Positions 1 through 10,004 of a stretch of DNA of 64,000 nucleotides are shown piece by piece (within the stretch, counting starts at the first letter, position 1; every line of letters starts with the position of its first letter). The DNA lies in contig NC_065552.1 of the NCBI RefSeq assembly GCF_022605725.1, positions 21,718,785-21,782,784 of the forward strand, read 5' to 3'. The DNA is from Anthonomus grandis grandis (taxonomy: Eukaryota; Arthropoda; Insecta; Coleoptera; Curculionidae). Both the position numbers and the translations under genes were made by a program. The notes beneath the pieces are model-generated. The model was not told the origin of the DNA and did no database searches. It saw only the letters and a list, made by a program, of their open reading frames with translations.

Positions 1-1320
1 AACTGGTCTTCCAGTAGTCTGGAAAAATACCGGAAGTTAAAGACAAGTTAAAAATAATAAATAGAGGTCTTGCCAATAAAAAACTACACTGCCTTAGAAA
101 AATTTTCCCTTCTGCTCTTAAGCAGGCAAAAGTAGTCTTCCAGTGAAAGACAGGCAAAACCAGTCTTCTTTTTTAAGAAAGGAGAAAAAAAGAATATTGC
201 CAACTATTAGCCGGTATCCATATTACCATCCACATCGAAAGTATTTGGAAGGATTACCTATTAAATAATTATGAATTATTTAACTCACCATCAAATAATA
301 AATAAACACCAATACAGAATCATTCCCAACAGATCGATGAAAATGACTATTTATAGTGCAATAAAATATATCATGCAGAATCTTGAGAGAAAGGTTACTG
401 TAGCTGGACTGTATTTCGATTTGTCTAAGGCATTTGATACAACAGTTGACCATTCTTTGCTGCTGGTCATCCTGGGACAGTCTGGCATCAGGGGTGCAGC
501 ATCTAAATTACTCAGTTCATACCTAGATCATAGAGAGCAGATAGATGCATGAAACATTCTGACTCACCAACATTTTCCCACCCCCAAATTATATTAGCGG
601 ATTGATTAGAAGATTAAAGGATGTAGTGTCTGACACACTACATCCTTTAGTTATGTTTTTGCCTATTTTATTTTAGACAGAAGCAGTTGATCTCACAATA
701 TGGTCTCTGTTTCTGGGGATCAGCGGAGAGCAGCTGTAGATATATTTAGAATGCAAAATCACATCATTCATTCATTGTTTATTGGGCCTGACCTACAGAA
801 CTTCCTGTAGACCTTACTTCAGCAGACTAAATGACTCACCCTTCCCTCCTTATGCTTTTCTTTCTTGGTGTTATTCATGAAAAAACACAATGATTTGTTT
901 GTTGAGAACAGGGAAATGTACACTGAGGATGTGACTATGATTACACAACATAGAAACGATCTGCGCATTCCATTGCATAATTCAGCCTACTATGAAAGGG
1001 GTTCTCATTATATGGCCATCAGGGCTTATAGAATGCTACCTGCTGATATTAGGAGCTTTGAATCTACAATCCAATTCAAGAAAGATGTTTACCACTAGTT
1101 AAAGATTAAATGTTTTTATAATTTTACCTTTACATAATAATTGTAACTTATATTAGGTGTTTAGAATATTTATTTTAAATTTTGTGAATATATGGCTATT
1201 GCCTCTATGAATTCTAGAAAAATCAGTGTATACTATGGGAGCTAGATCTTCATTTGTATGACATTGCTTTGCCATCCTGAACACAATTTTGTTGGCAAAT
1301 AAAGGATGTTATTATTATTA
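1..1320 (+). mobile_element. 5'-truncated non-LTR retrotransposon remnant (Jockey/CR1-type)
   Basis: Two broken pieces of one reverse-transcriptase protein are visible. At 271-552 the reading contains the palm motif LYFDLSKAFDTTVDH, the first catalytic aspartate region of non-LTR reverse transcriptases. At 865-1098 the reading resembles the extreme C-terminus of Jockey/CR1-type proteins (RNDLRIPLHNSAYYERGSHY, then MLPADI). The catalytic FADD block that should lie between them is missing, so the copy is dead. The 3' end is plausibly the AAATAAAGG stretch near 1298-1306 followed by a TTA-rich tail ending near 1322, a common tail type in this group. The first 270 bases give no readable protein and may be an upstream part of the element. 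Confidence 0.65.
616..648. repeat. Short perfect hairpin
   Basis: A 14-base arm starting AAAGGATGTAGTGT is repeated as its reverse complement after a 5-base loop (CTGAC). It lies between the two protein pieces of the non-LTR remnant. No run of T or other terminator context follows, and I assign no function. Confidence 0.8.
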
Positions 1321-2040
1321 TTATAACCTAAAATCCTCATTGGACTCAAGAATACCACATACAGTGCTCTCAAAAAATTAATGTGTAGGTAGGTATTGTG
1401 AAAAATCAAATCCTTGGACCCTTTTTTTTCAAAGAAAGATTAAATGGAGAGTGCTACTTAAGACTTTCTACAGTTTGAACTTATAAGTATTATGTATACT
1501 CTCTCTGAGATTCTTCTTTGAAAGAAGAATCTGGTATTTTTTAACCTAAAATAATGTCTTATATCTATATATCTCCTAGTTAATATGGATTTCAGTTATC
1601 TAACAATATAAAAGATGCTATTTTCTGGATTTTGGAGGATGTGTACCTGTCAATGAAACCATCTTTTACAATTTTATTGCCATAAATAAACTATTGAATC
1701 TTTCTTGTTGATTAGATGTTTAAGGTCAAAAGAGATTTAAATTAACATTTAATTCAATTGAAAAACCTACATTAAACATTTTTAGTGTGAGTTTCAACCA
1801 AATCTAAAAGCCAGATGTTGTCTAATAAACTGGGGTGCAACACTTCAAATTGGGGACTTTGCTTAGCTGCCACAAAGTACTATTTGGGAATAGAAAATAG
1901 ATTCTATAAAGTTTGATTACCAACTCAAAAATGATTGGACACCTAACCTATTACTAATCTATAATAAGTACTCATTAGCCTCCTATGGACTCCATTGTTC
2001 GTTTAAGTGCGAAGCTTATTAGCGGGAATTAGGATGTTTT
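1321..2040. other. Intergenic or MINDY3 intron 1, no feature seen
   Basis: AT-rich DNA directly downstream of the MINDY3-type exon in that gene's direction, so probably its first intron. I looked on the minus strand for the next conserved block of the family (a Gly-Gly-Pro-Cys-Ala catalytic region) and did not find it. It must lie further left, outside the window. Confidence 0.5.
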
Positions 2041-2064
2041 CAGGCAGTTAAAGAAAGAGCTTAC

Positions 2065-2170
2065 CTTGGGACCAACGCTTGAAAATGTCCTGCTTAATTT
2101 CTGCACCCCATAATAGTGTCCTTAGCCCCAAGAGCTCCTGTTCAACGACAGAAGGGAGTGTTTCCGCCAT
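2065..2170 (-). CDS. MINDY3: First coding exon of a MINDY3-type (FAM188A) deubiquitinase
   Basis: The minus strand starts ATGGCGGAAACACTCC and encodes 35 complete codons plus one base, ending at a good splice donor (CCCAAG|GTAAGC). The peptide contains LLGLRTLLWGAEIKQDIFKR and then WSQ with a split Gly codon. From memory, human MINDY3 begins with a closely similar pattern: a leucine-rich start, L-x-WG, a spacer, IF-x-RW-x-QGF. MINDY enzymes cleave Lys48-linked ubiquitin chains with a papain-like Cys; that catalytic block would be in the next exon, off the left edge. The start is chosen because it is the only ATG in this open frame and matches the family start. The call rests on about 25 aligned residues, so it is good but not certain. 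Confidence 0.6.
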
Positions 2171-3041
2171 TTTAGGCAAAAACCCTCCAAACGAGACGAT
2201 TTTTTACGATTTCTTTTGGTTTATTTAAAATTATCCTCTCGAATGTTTTGGATAGTAAAGTAGAATTAAGGTTAGAAAATATAACAAATTAAATATGTGT
2301 CATTAGTGCCATCTGTCATATGCATATGTCAAATGGCTAAGGGCGCATTGACTAATATTGACAGGTGTGATTTGAAGTGAAAATTAAACTCTTAAGTCCC
2401 ATTCACAGGCCCACGAAATTTTAATTATAGATTATACACCTATTAATTTGATTTAAATTAATGAAATAACTTGCTGACTCTATTGACTTGTTGTTTATTG
2501 TTATTATAAAGGAAATCGTTTACTTATTGACACGTACTTACTTCGAAATGTTTCGTCACTGAAAAACGCCCTCTTCCTCACCACATCCAGTTTACGGAGC
2601 ATGGAAAAAAAATTAGTATAAAGATAATAAAAATGATCACGTGATATTTTTATGTTTTGAAAACATAAAAAAATACTGCTCAAAACTAATTTTAGTAAAA
2701 CTTTAGTTTTGAGCAGTTATTATTGCGCTATTAATATTTAATGTAAAATACAAATAAATTAAGATATCACACTGTTGAAAGATATTTAAAATCTTATCTT
2801 CATTCTGCTTTACTAGCGAAACAATCAATAACTGCAGTGTTATTAGAAACGTTATTTGACAAAAATGTTATTGGAAAACAGTTTTTCAGGTCAACGTTTC
2901 CAACGTACAATTTTTCCTCTCTTCTAGAGTAAAGTAGAAGGTTTTTGATCCTGTTTAACATGGAGAAGTGTTTTTCCGGTTCATATGGTTAGATGGGTGT
3001 GATTACCAAAACTTGCAGTAGGTTAATAGTTCCTTAATGTC
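2171..3041. promoter_or_regulatory. Upstream region of the MINDY3-type gene
   Basis: This is the 5' flank and probable 5' UTR and promoter of the minus-strand exon at 2065-2170, and also the 3' flank of the minus-strand exon at 3042-3337. It is AT-rich with a short GC-richer part next to the start codon (2160-2200). I see no clear TATA or initiator motif. A tiny open stretch at 2542-2602 with a donor-like GTAAGT is discussed under rejected items. Confidence 0.3.
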
Positions 3042-3337
3042 TCAATTTCTTCCTGTGGGCCTAATGCTAAAATAGAAATAACTTCCAGAAATGGTGTGAA
3101 GTTCTTGCAGTTCTGTTTGTAGACGAGGTTTCTCTAAGAATGAATAAACTTTAACAGTCTCAGAAAGAAATTTGTCTGAAAAGTTTTTGATATTCACTAT
3201 TTGAATACAATATTCTTTATGCAGTAGCTTATAAATAGCCTGTAAAAATAAATCGAACCCCAATCTGTTGCAAACTTGAAAATTTTGGCCATTCAAATAA
3301 CAATAAAGAACGGACCTTCTGTTACACCAAGTTATTT
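3042..3337 (-). CDS. Unidentified terminal exon (hypothetical protein C-terminus)
   Basis: On the minus strand a pyrimidine-rich acceptor (TTATTTATTTTGTAG) precedes an open frame of about 98 codons that ends at a stop at 3042. The frame has no good start of its own: it stays open right back to the acceptor, so it reads as a last exon entered in phase 1. The peptide is mixed and soluble-looking, with a stretch YKLLHKEYCIQIVNIKNF and a C-terminal ISGSYFYFSIRPTGRN. I do not recognise the family. It lies in tandem with the MINDY3-type gene, on the same strand. It could be a real host exon or a chance frame in repeat DNA; codon use looks protein-like but there is no independent support. Confidence 0.3.
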
Positions 3338-3598
3338 CTACAAAATAAATAAATAGGAGACTAGAAACAAAGGAGATCTACAGCATATACTATCCGTTCA
3401 ACTACTATTATATCTATCAATTGAATTCAACTTTTCATTAAAATCACAAGTAAAACCCTAAATAATATTAGTAGTTCAATAAAATTATGCTTTCTTTACA
3501 AAATGCTCACATATATTGAAACAGTTTTTGAAAGTGGTAGACAATGGTACAGTGAAAACATCTTGTCGGACTTGCATTGTCTTATTTATTTAATGTAA

Positions 3599-3642
3599 CA
3601 CGACGTTTCGGTTGGTAAGTATCTCCAACCGTTATCAAGTGT
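3599..3642 (-). ncRNA. Hammerhead-ribozyme-like motif in the Penelope-like 3' region
   Basis: Read on the minus strand: CTTGATAA, a 7-bp stem CGGTTGG with 9-base loop and CCAACCG, then AAACGTC, and flanking ACAC/GTGT that can pair. This order resembles the hammerhead core (CUGANGA, stem II, GAAA, then GUC at the cut site). Hammerhead motifs are known from Penelope-like terminal repeats. Two core positions differ from the consensus (the first C, and the catalytic G8 read here as A), so this copy is probably inactive or is only a look-alike. Confidence 0.4.
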
Positions 3643-4370
3643 AAACTTACAGCAAACTATTATTCTATAGGCTTATATACTAGATGTGTGCAGCGATGTG
3701 GAAAGGAAAGTCATCCGTGAGAGGAGTTGGGGGGGGAGGACACGCCTCTCTTTAGATCCTACACTGTCCTGAGAGTAGAGGCTTCCAGATGTTGGGTATA
3801 TCGACGCTTGGCTGGCTGAAGATCCCCTGATTCTGTGAAATGAAAGCTGCCTTTATGAACTTCCTCTTCCGCCAGTGCTGTTCCTTATGCAGAATCTTGG
3901 CTTCTGACCAGTGGATATTGTGTCCATTATGCCACGCGTGCTCTGCTATTCCGGATTTGGAAACCTCTCCTCTTTGGGTCCAGCTGCGATGTTCCTTCGC
4001 TCTGATTTCTGGGGGCGCTTCGTTTCACCTATGTATGAGTCACCGCACTCACATGGGATCCGGTAGACGCAATTTTTGGTATCCAACATGCCATCTGGTT
4101 TGGTCTTTGATACCACGCTTCTGATAGTGGTGCTAGATCTAAAGGCAGTTCTAATATTGTACTTGCTGGCAATGCGTAGGATTTGTTCCGATGTACCCCT
4201 AATGTAAGGTATGGGTAGAAGTCTGGTTGTCGTGGTGGCCTCGTCTCTGATTTGATTTGGACGCGTCCTTTGGATGGTCCTACTTATTAGCTCCTTTGGA
4301 TATCCATTCTGTTGTAGGTCTCTGTAGATGGTATCCACTTCAGTCTTGAAATCCTCGTCGTTTCTACATC

Positions 4371-4579
4371 GGTACATCGGAACAAATCCGACGCATTGCC
4401 AGCAAGTACAATATTAGAACTGCCTTTAGATCTAGCACCACTATCAGAAGCGTGGTATCAAAGACCAAACCAGATGGCATGTTGGATACCAAAAATTGCG
4501 TCTACCGGATCCCATGTGAGTGCGGTGACTCATACATAGGTGAAACGAAGCGCCCCCAGAAATCAGAGCGAAGGAACAT
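4371..4579 (+). repeat. Inverted arm duplicating the Penelope GIY-YIG core
   Basis: This arm matches the reverse complement of about 3993-4196 nearly base for base, starting GGTACATCGGAACAAATCC. One visible difference is CGACGCATTG here against CTACGCATTG in the other arm (read on the minus strand). The copy stops abruptly at about 4579, after which the sequence is unrelated AT-rich DNA. The two arms meet head to head with about 175 bases between them. Confidence 0.85.
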
Positions 4580-4580
4580 T

Positions 4581-5811
4581 GTATGTGTAATAATTATTAA
4601 CAGAATAAGGGTTTTTATTCTCGAGGCTGTTAAACTCACTTCTCTTCAATATCGTTATTATCTTGACCAATCCAAGGATATCCGGAAACGTGATCTCCCT
4701 CCGCCATTGATTGATTAATTTAGTAAGGAAAACAATGAGACTGATGAACACTTGACCGCAACCAATTTTACATTTAAACCATAATTTTCGTGGCTAGTAT
4801 TATTTTCAGTTTTTTAACAATGTCTTCTATGAATGACGCAGGAGCGAAAGAAAACCATCCTCTGGCATATCCAAACCAGCCAAAGCCAGAACCGGGTCAC
4901 CCCTCGGCAAGGGAATAACTTTAAAAGTATCATGGGCAATACTTGAAAAGAAACTATTAAACTCAGTTTTTAACTGAAGAGACAAAGTTAATTTTGCTTG
5001 TTGTATAGCCAATCTATAAATTCTCGAACATCAACGAGTACAAATGAAAATAGGCGTGGCTACTTGAAGATAAAAAACTATCCTTAGAAAAAAATCGCTC
5101 ATGCCTTGATAGAAAGATTTCTCTCTTAGGATTATCAATTTGACTGCTCCTAAATAAGGAGTGAACAATTGGTTTTAATCATTTTTATGGTGTTTTAAAA
5201 TTGAAAGATTACCAAGCTTATTATCTAACTGGAAATGATTATCGAGTTGAAATGTCCTTTAATAAACAATTTGGGTAGATCATTCGAATATCATAAAATT
5301 TTCCTTTTACTCTTTTCTACCCTCCAGAATTAGGAATTAAGCATTTGAAAAATTGAGAGAGTTTTTGAAGAAATAGAAGTCAGGGAGCTCTATGGGGACT
5401 GAAATTTTTTCTCGACTTAAAATAAGAAATATATTTATTGCGCCTTGTTATTTATTTTCTTCTTAATCATCGATAATTATTCTTTTCTTTAGTTAAAATC
5501 ATTGAATGATAATGAAATGATTTAATTATTTACCCACATCGGATCGTCCGAGAACCGTCTGCTCAAAATTTAATAATCCAGGAAATAGGGAAATTAATTC
5601 TCGCCTTCCCTCTCCCTGGCCCTGGTCTCCGTTTTATTTTACGCCGTCCGACCACCGACCGCCAATTTGCATTATCGATTTTTAATTCCTCCATTTTCGG
5701 CTTCGCACTTCCCACAAGTCCTCGCAAATAGAAAAACCTGTGGCTCCCAACATGTAAAAAAGTATAAAGAAATAATGAAAACCAGGGATTTTACACAATA
5801 CAGAACATGTA
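4581..5811. other. Unassigned AT-rich interval
   Basis: No recognisable gene. A minus-strand frame at 4827-5012 contains a compositionally protein-like stretch (LALAGLDMPEDGFLSLLRHS) but no family that I know, no start context and no clear splice sites. It may be a transposon scrap. The segment 5520-5760 is GC-richer than its surroundings without readable protein. Confidence 0.3.
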
Positions 5812-7308
5812 TACAGGGTGACAATTTAAAAACTTGAAATTGTCATATATTAAAAACAAAAAACTGAATATAAAACTGAAATTTAAGGCTGAGATACACT
5901 TCTAAAAATATTAATTAGAAAGAGAGATATGTGTTTATCAAGGAAAACAATTGAATTAAATGTTCAAAATGATATCTGTTATTTTAAAGCTTTTAATAAA
6001 GTCTACTTTCAAATTCTCTATGTAGATTTACGAATGTTTCTCTGGAAATAGTACGGCATTTCTGAACTATTCTATGCTTGAGTTCCTCTAGTGACTTAGG
6101 TTGCCTTTTAAAAACCACAGATTTTAGGTAATCCCACAAAAAGAAGTCAAGAGGTGTTAAGTCCGGGCATCTAGGTGGCCATTTAGTATGACCTCTTTTT
6201 CCAATCCACTAGTTAGGATATTGAAAATTTAACCATTGCCTAACGGGAACTACATATTGAGGGGCTTCATCCTGTTAGAATTGTAGTAAGCTTTCTTATA
6301 AAGATAAATTTCCGTGTATGTCCCTCTGATTTTCTAATTTCCGCACTATTGGTAGTTCGATAGACCTCTGTAGGGTTTCAGCATAAATGTCATCATTTGA
6401 ATTTTCTAGTACATATAAATATTGGGCCGATAATACCATCTCCCAATATACCACTTCAAATATTAATTTTCTAATTAATAAAAGGTACATTCATACATCA
6501 CTGAAGAAATATTTTTAACTAGTTGAGGTTCTGCCGTAATTCCTTTTGTCATTATTTCACAACGCTGGATTCTTCTATGCGCGTCGTCGTCATTAACTTC
6601 TTGCATTCTTGGCAGTTTAAAGGGATAAAACTTATTAAATTTAGGTACCATTCTTATTGGTTCACGAGATAATCCAGCTGCTACAGCTGCTTGACGAGTT
6701 GATAAAGTTGACTTAATTGCAAACTGATCCAGACTTTCAATTTACGTTGTTTCGTCTCGGTTGATTTATCTCTTTATTCGTGACAGAATCAGTTTCTTCA
6801 AACTTCGCTACTAGTTGGGAAACATACTCCCGGCTAGCATTTTGACTTGGATGCCTTTCATTGAAACGTTAAGCTGTTCTTAAGAAACATTTATCCTGAA
6901 TGAAATACAGACCATGAATCATAAATGAAAATAATGCCTACACGTTCAGCTATGTTGTACACCTTTGTTAAAGATAAGAAGTGGTCCTTTTCGCTTAAAC
7001 TGAAATAAAAGTCAACATAGCGAAATATGTTTTGAGAATAATATAAAGAGTTTTGGTTAGTGGTAAACTGTTTTGTGATTTATGGCATAACTAAGCATAA
7101 TTTTGACATGCATTCATATGTTTTTAAAATAATTAGGCATTAAAAGAAATTTTACATTAATTGGCTATAATTTATAATAATAATAATAAAGATAATAATA
7201 ATTAATATTGAACGAAGAGTAATAATATTGACCAAGGGATTACCATAGAAGCCAATAACTTGTTTACCAACAATATATAACGCACTCTTTTTTGTGACAA
7301 CCTCTGTA
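5812..7308 (-). mobile_element. Decayed mariner-like DNA transposon
   Basis: The left end is TACAGGGTGACAATTT and the right end is TTGTGACAACCTCTGTA, imperfect inverted termini with TA at the outer edge as in Tc1/mariner elements. The minus strand carries fragments of a transposase: near 6790-6850 a helix-turn-helix stretch (REYVSQLVAKFEETDSVT), and near 6040-6190 the third catalytic region and what follows (WPPRCPDLTPLDFFLWDYLK). Stops and frame changes are frequent, so this is an old dead copy. It belongs to the same broad group as the elements at 11733-14170 and 34000-34390. Confidence 0.7.
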
Positions 7309-7950
7309 TTTATATTTAATGTCAAAATATGTCCGATCCAAAAGTAAAATCGACGTGTCCGGGGTTTAAAAAAAATACCCCCCTTTTATAAAATTTATCA
7401 TTTATTAAATCACAAACCTGTATATAAATATACAGGGCAACTGCGAAAGTTTGGGAAATCTCGAAGCTGGAGATGCTAAAGACCAAAATATGTGAATTTC
7501 AAACAATCCTTAGTCCAAAAGTTGATAGTTTGCGAGATACAGGGTGTCAAAATTACAATTCAATTTTCTATTTTTCCTTGTTGCTTAAGAAGCATTTCAG
7601 ATTTTGGCGTTAAACTCGGTATACGCAGATATTTTAGTATGAGGAACAAGGCTTTGTCACATTTTATGGCCAAACTTCTAGACTGCACCACTTACAGAAC
7701 TATTTCGGTAAATAACTTATCATAACTTTTTTCTGCTACACTGTATACAACAACTGAAATTTTATTTTCTCGTATCTCGGCAACAAATAAGGTCCACTTG
7801 TAAAAAGTATCTAAAGTTAATAGTTTTCGAGATATATGTTTTTAAAAGTTTATTATCACTATTATAGATTTTATAGTGATAGGCAAAAAGGCAATCGCGC
7901 TTCCTCGTGGAGAAGGGGGAATCATTTACTTATCACAGATATCAGAAGGA
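7309..7950. repeat. Short TACAGGG-ended repeat debris
   Basis: Motifs TATACAGGGCAACTG (about 7431) and ATACAGGGTGTCAAAAT (about 7545) look like transposon termini. Between them is text typical of small non-autonomous elements and no conserved protein. I cannot pair the ends with confidence. Confidence 0.35.
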
Positions 7951-9400
7951 TGAAGCTCTGAGTCCTTTCAAAGAGCGTCGACTTCTGCATTGGCTTATAG
8001 ATGCTTTCCTTAAGGCTGAGCGGTTTTATGTTTTCGATCAGGCTTTTTGGTATTACTCCTGTTGTTGACACAATACTTGGGATTGTCCGCACTTCTCTAA
8101 TTTCCCATTGTTTTTGTATCTGGTGTTCTAGATCGCTGTACTTAACAACCTCTTCGTTATGTTTCGCTCTGAGGTTGGTATTATTAGAAATAGCTACATC
8201 AGTAAAGGTTGTCTTTCTAGAAATTTATATTAGGTGAGGTCTTATGTTACTTATTCGTTGTTCTGTAAGTACAGTACGATCCCAATACAATTTGTGTGGC
8301 TCATTTTTAAGAACTGATTCCGGCTTATAGATATAATATGGTTCCTTGGCTGCTGATAAGAGGTTTAGTTTTTCTGGGAACTCTTGATGCAGTATCTTGG
8401 CAACTAGATCATGCCGTTCTTTATATTCCGTTGGTGCAAGAGTTTGACATTGTGTGGTTATCTATTTTGTTCAATTTAAGTACATTGATTAGCTATTTCT
8501 GTGGAACTGCAACAAAAGCTTTTCGGTGTCCAATAAATGCTGCGAAAAGGTTTCTCTTATTATTAGCTATTCTTTACACCCCATGGCACCTCTGGTACAT
8601 CCTGTTTATTGAGCCGCTGTGATGCTATTCTTGTCACAATGTCTGTAAATATATTCTGTAATGTAATATATAATTAGTTTATAGAGTGTGGGTAAGCATA
8701 GTATTGGCCGATATTTAGCTGGATCTTGAGTGTTTTCCAGTAATTTTGGACATGATTTGGGCCTAGAGCTTTCCACTTATGTAACTTTTATATGACGTTA
8801 GCCACTTCGTCAAATGAAAATTGTAAAAATGGCATTTGAGTATACGTTTGACACTTCTCAATCTTCATCCAGCTATTCAGTGTCGAGGTTGCATTCACTA
8901 GGCGTTGTTAATTTAATGTCCCAGAACGCCTTGATGGTTTCTTTATTGGGGTAAATGCTAATGGTAGTGTTTGTTGGAGCAGTCGTTGAGCTTTCGATAA
9001 AATTGCTTCTTTGAGCGTTCAAAAAATTTTCTTATTAAATATCTTGTTTTTTTTATTATTACAGTTTTTTTTATTACAGTAAATTATTAGATGAAGCTGT
9101 TCAAGCGTCGTAACTGCAAGAATATATTCAGGTATAATTATGTTGACAGCATTTAGAAGAATAGCCAATTTGCGGGAGGAATTAACTCTAGGAAGAGCTG
9201 GTCTTGTTTATTGTGCCTTTATATTTTGCCATTGCCATTCTTAACTATGTTCTAACTTTAGCATGCACTTCATCATTATGTTCATTGTTTTGGTCTTTAT
9301 TTGGGATTTCTTGATTTATTATTACTTATGGTAATGGTGCCTGCTCTGGTAGATCTAAGTTTTCTTTCGCTTCTGTTCTCTCTTGATTGGCATTGTCTTG
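7951..9400 (-). mobile_element. Decayed non-LTR retrotransposon, R2/R4 (Dong-like) group
   Basis: The minus strand shows, in order, a pre-RT block (FWDIKLTTPSECNL, about 8900-8990), the first RT block (KYRPILCLPTLYKL, about 8680-8730), and the C-terminal region after the RT (KYSDLEHQIQKQWEIREVRT, about 8075-8130, then TTGVIPKSLIENIK). These resemble insect R4/Dong-type elements from memory. Several stops, one frame change and a missing catalytic middle show that the copy is dead. Upstream debris may reach about 9400. Confidence 0.6.
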
Positions 9401-9592
9401 CAAATTATCCCTTACTTCCTTTAAATTTATTATTATTATTATTATTCTACATTTTGGTAAACATTAGAAACCATTAGAAACCACAACCCACCCAACAACA
9501 CACTAGTCAGATATACTATCCAAAGCAAGGTGATTAAATATTATGGTATAAAAATGTGTTATCATCATGCTACACATTATTCAAATTCAAAT
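9401..9592. repeat. ATT microsatellite and flanking AT-rich DNA
   Basis: A run of ATT units lies at about 9427-9446. No gene. Confidence 0.7.
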
Positions 9593-9665
9593 TTATTAAT
9601 CAACAACAATTTATTAATAAATTAATAAATTATTAATTTATTAATAAATTGTTGTTGATTAATAA
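9593..9665. repeat. Perfect 73-bp palindrome
   Basis: Arms 9593-9628 and 9630-9665 are perfect reverse complements of 36 bases around a single base (9629). The outer part is TTATTAATCAACAACAAT and the centre is pure A/T. This is a strong cruciform candidate or the product of a fold-back event. It has no recognisable transposon ends. Confidence 0.9.
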
Positions 9666-10004
9666 CAATAACTTCAGAATTAATTTACAATTTCTTATTA
9701 GTTATTAAAAGTTTTTCGCAATTTGACATGCACTTAGGTGCGTAAACACCTGTGTGTGCCTAAAGTAAATTACACAAAAGAAATTAATATGTAAATTAAC
9801 CAAAACCTGTAACTAACTTACAACCAAAATCAATATAACTTGACCTACACTATCAATAGAAAGGAACAAAAAATCGAACCACCATATAACCATAAATAAA
9901 AATTGATCTTTTCCGTTTGAACTAATATAAAAATATAAATTTCCTACAACCTAACTAAATTGTTTAATATTGTAAATTTTAAATATAAATATCTCTAAAA
10001 CTGT
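9666..10004. other. Intergenic, nothing seen
   Basis: AT-rich sequence with no open frame or repeat structure that I can name. It may include upstream decayed parts of the next retrotransposon. Confidence 0.5.

Larger units (their letters stand above)
3570..4580 (-). mobile_element. Penelope-like element fragment with head-to-head inverted duplication
   Basis: The minus strand from 4377 to 3752 encodes the linker and GIY-YIG endonuclease region of a Penelope-like element. The reading includes a GIY-YIG core (VYRIPCECGDSYIGETKRP) and, after a frame change, an EHAWHNGHNIHW segment that completes the nuclease domain, ending with a stop at 3752. The reverse-transcriptase half is absent, so the copy is 5' truncated. 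A second, inverted copy of the linker and nuclease core follows on the plus strand at 4371-4579; it shares 3993-4196 as an inverted repeat. Both arms carry the same frame change near the run CGCCCCCAG. The 3' part (3570-3750) contains a structured motif described separately. Confidence 0.8.

Noticed and set aside
2542..2602. Minus-strand ATG with 20 codons and a GTAAGT donor
   Set aside because: Too short, no family match, and its text (GTGACGAAACATTTCG) resembles transposon terminal repeats more than coding sequence.
4827..5012. Minus-strand open frame with LALAGLDMPEDGFLS
   Set aside because: No known family, start or splice context; noted only as unassigned DNA.
8001..8622. Plus-strand frames of 78-94 codons
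   Set aside because: Opposite strand to readable R4-type protein text, so they are shadows.
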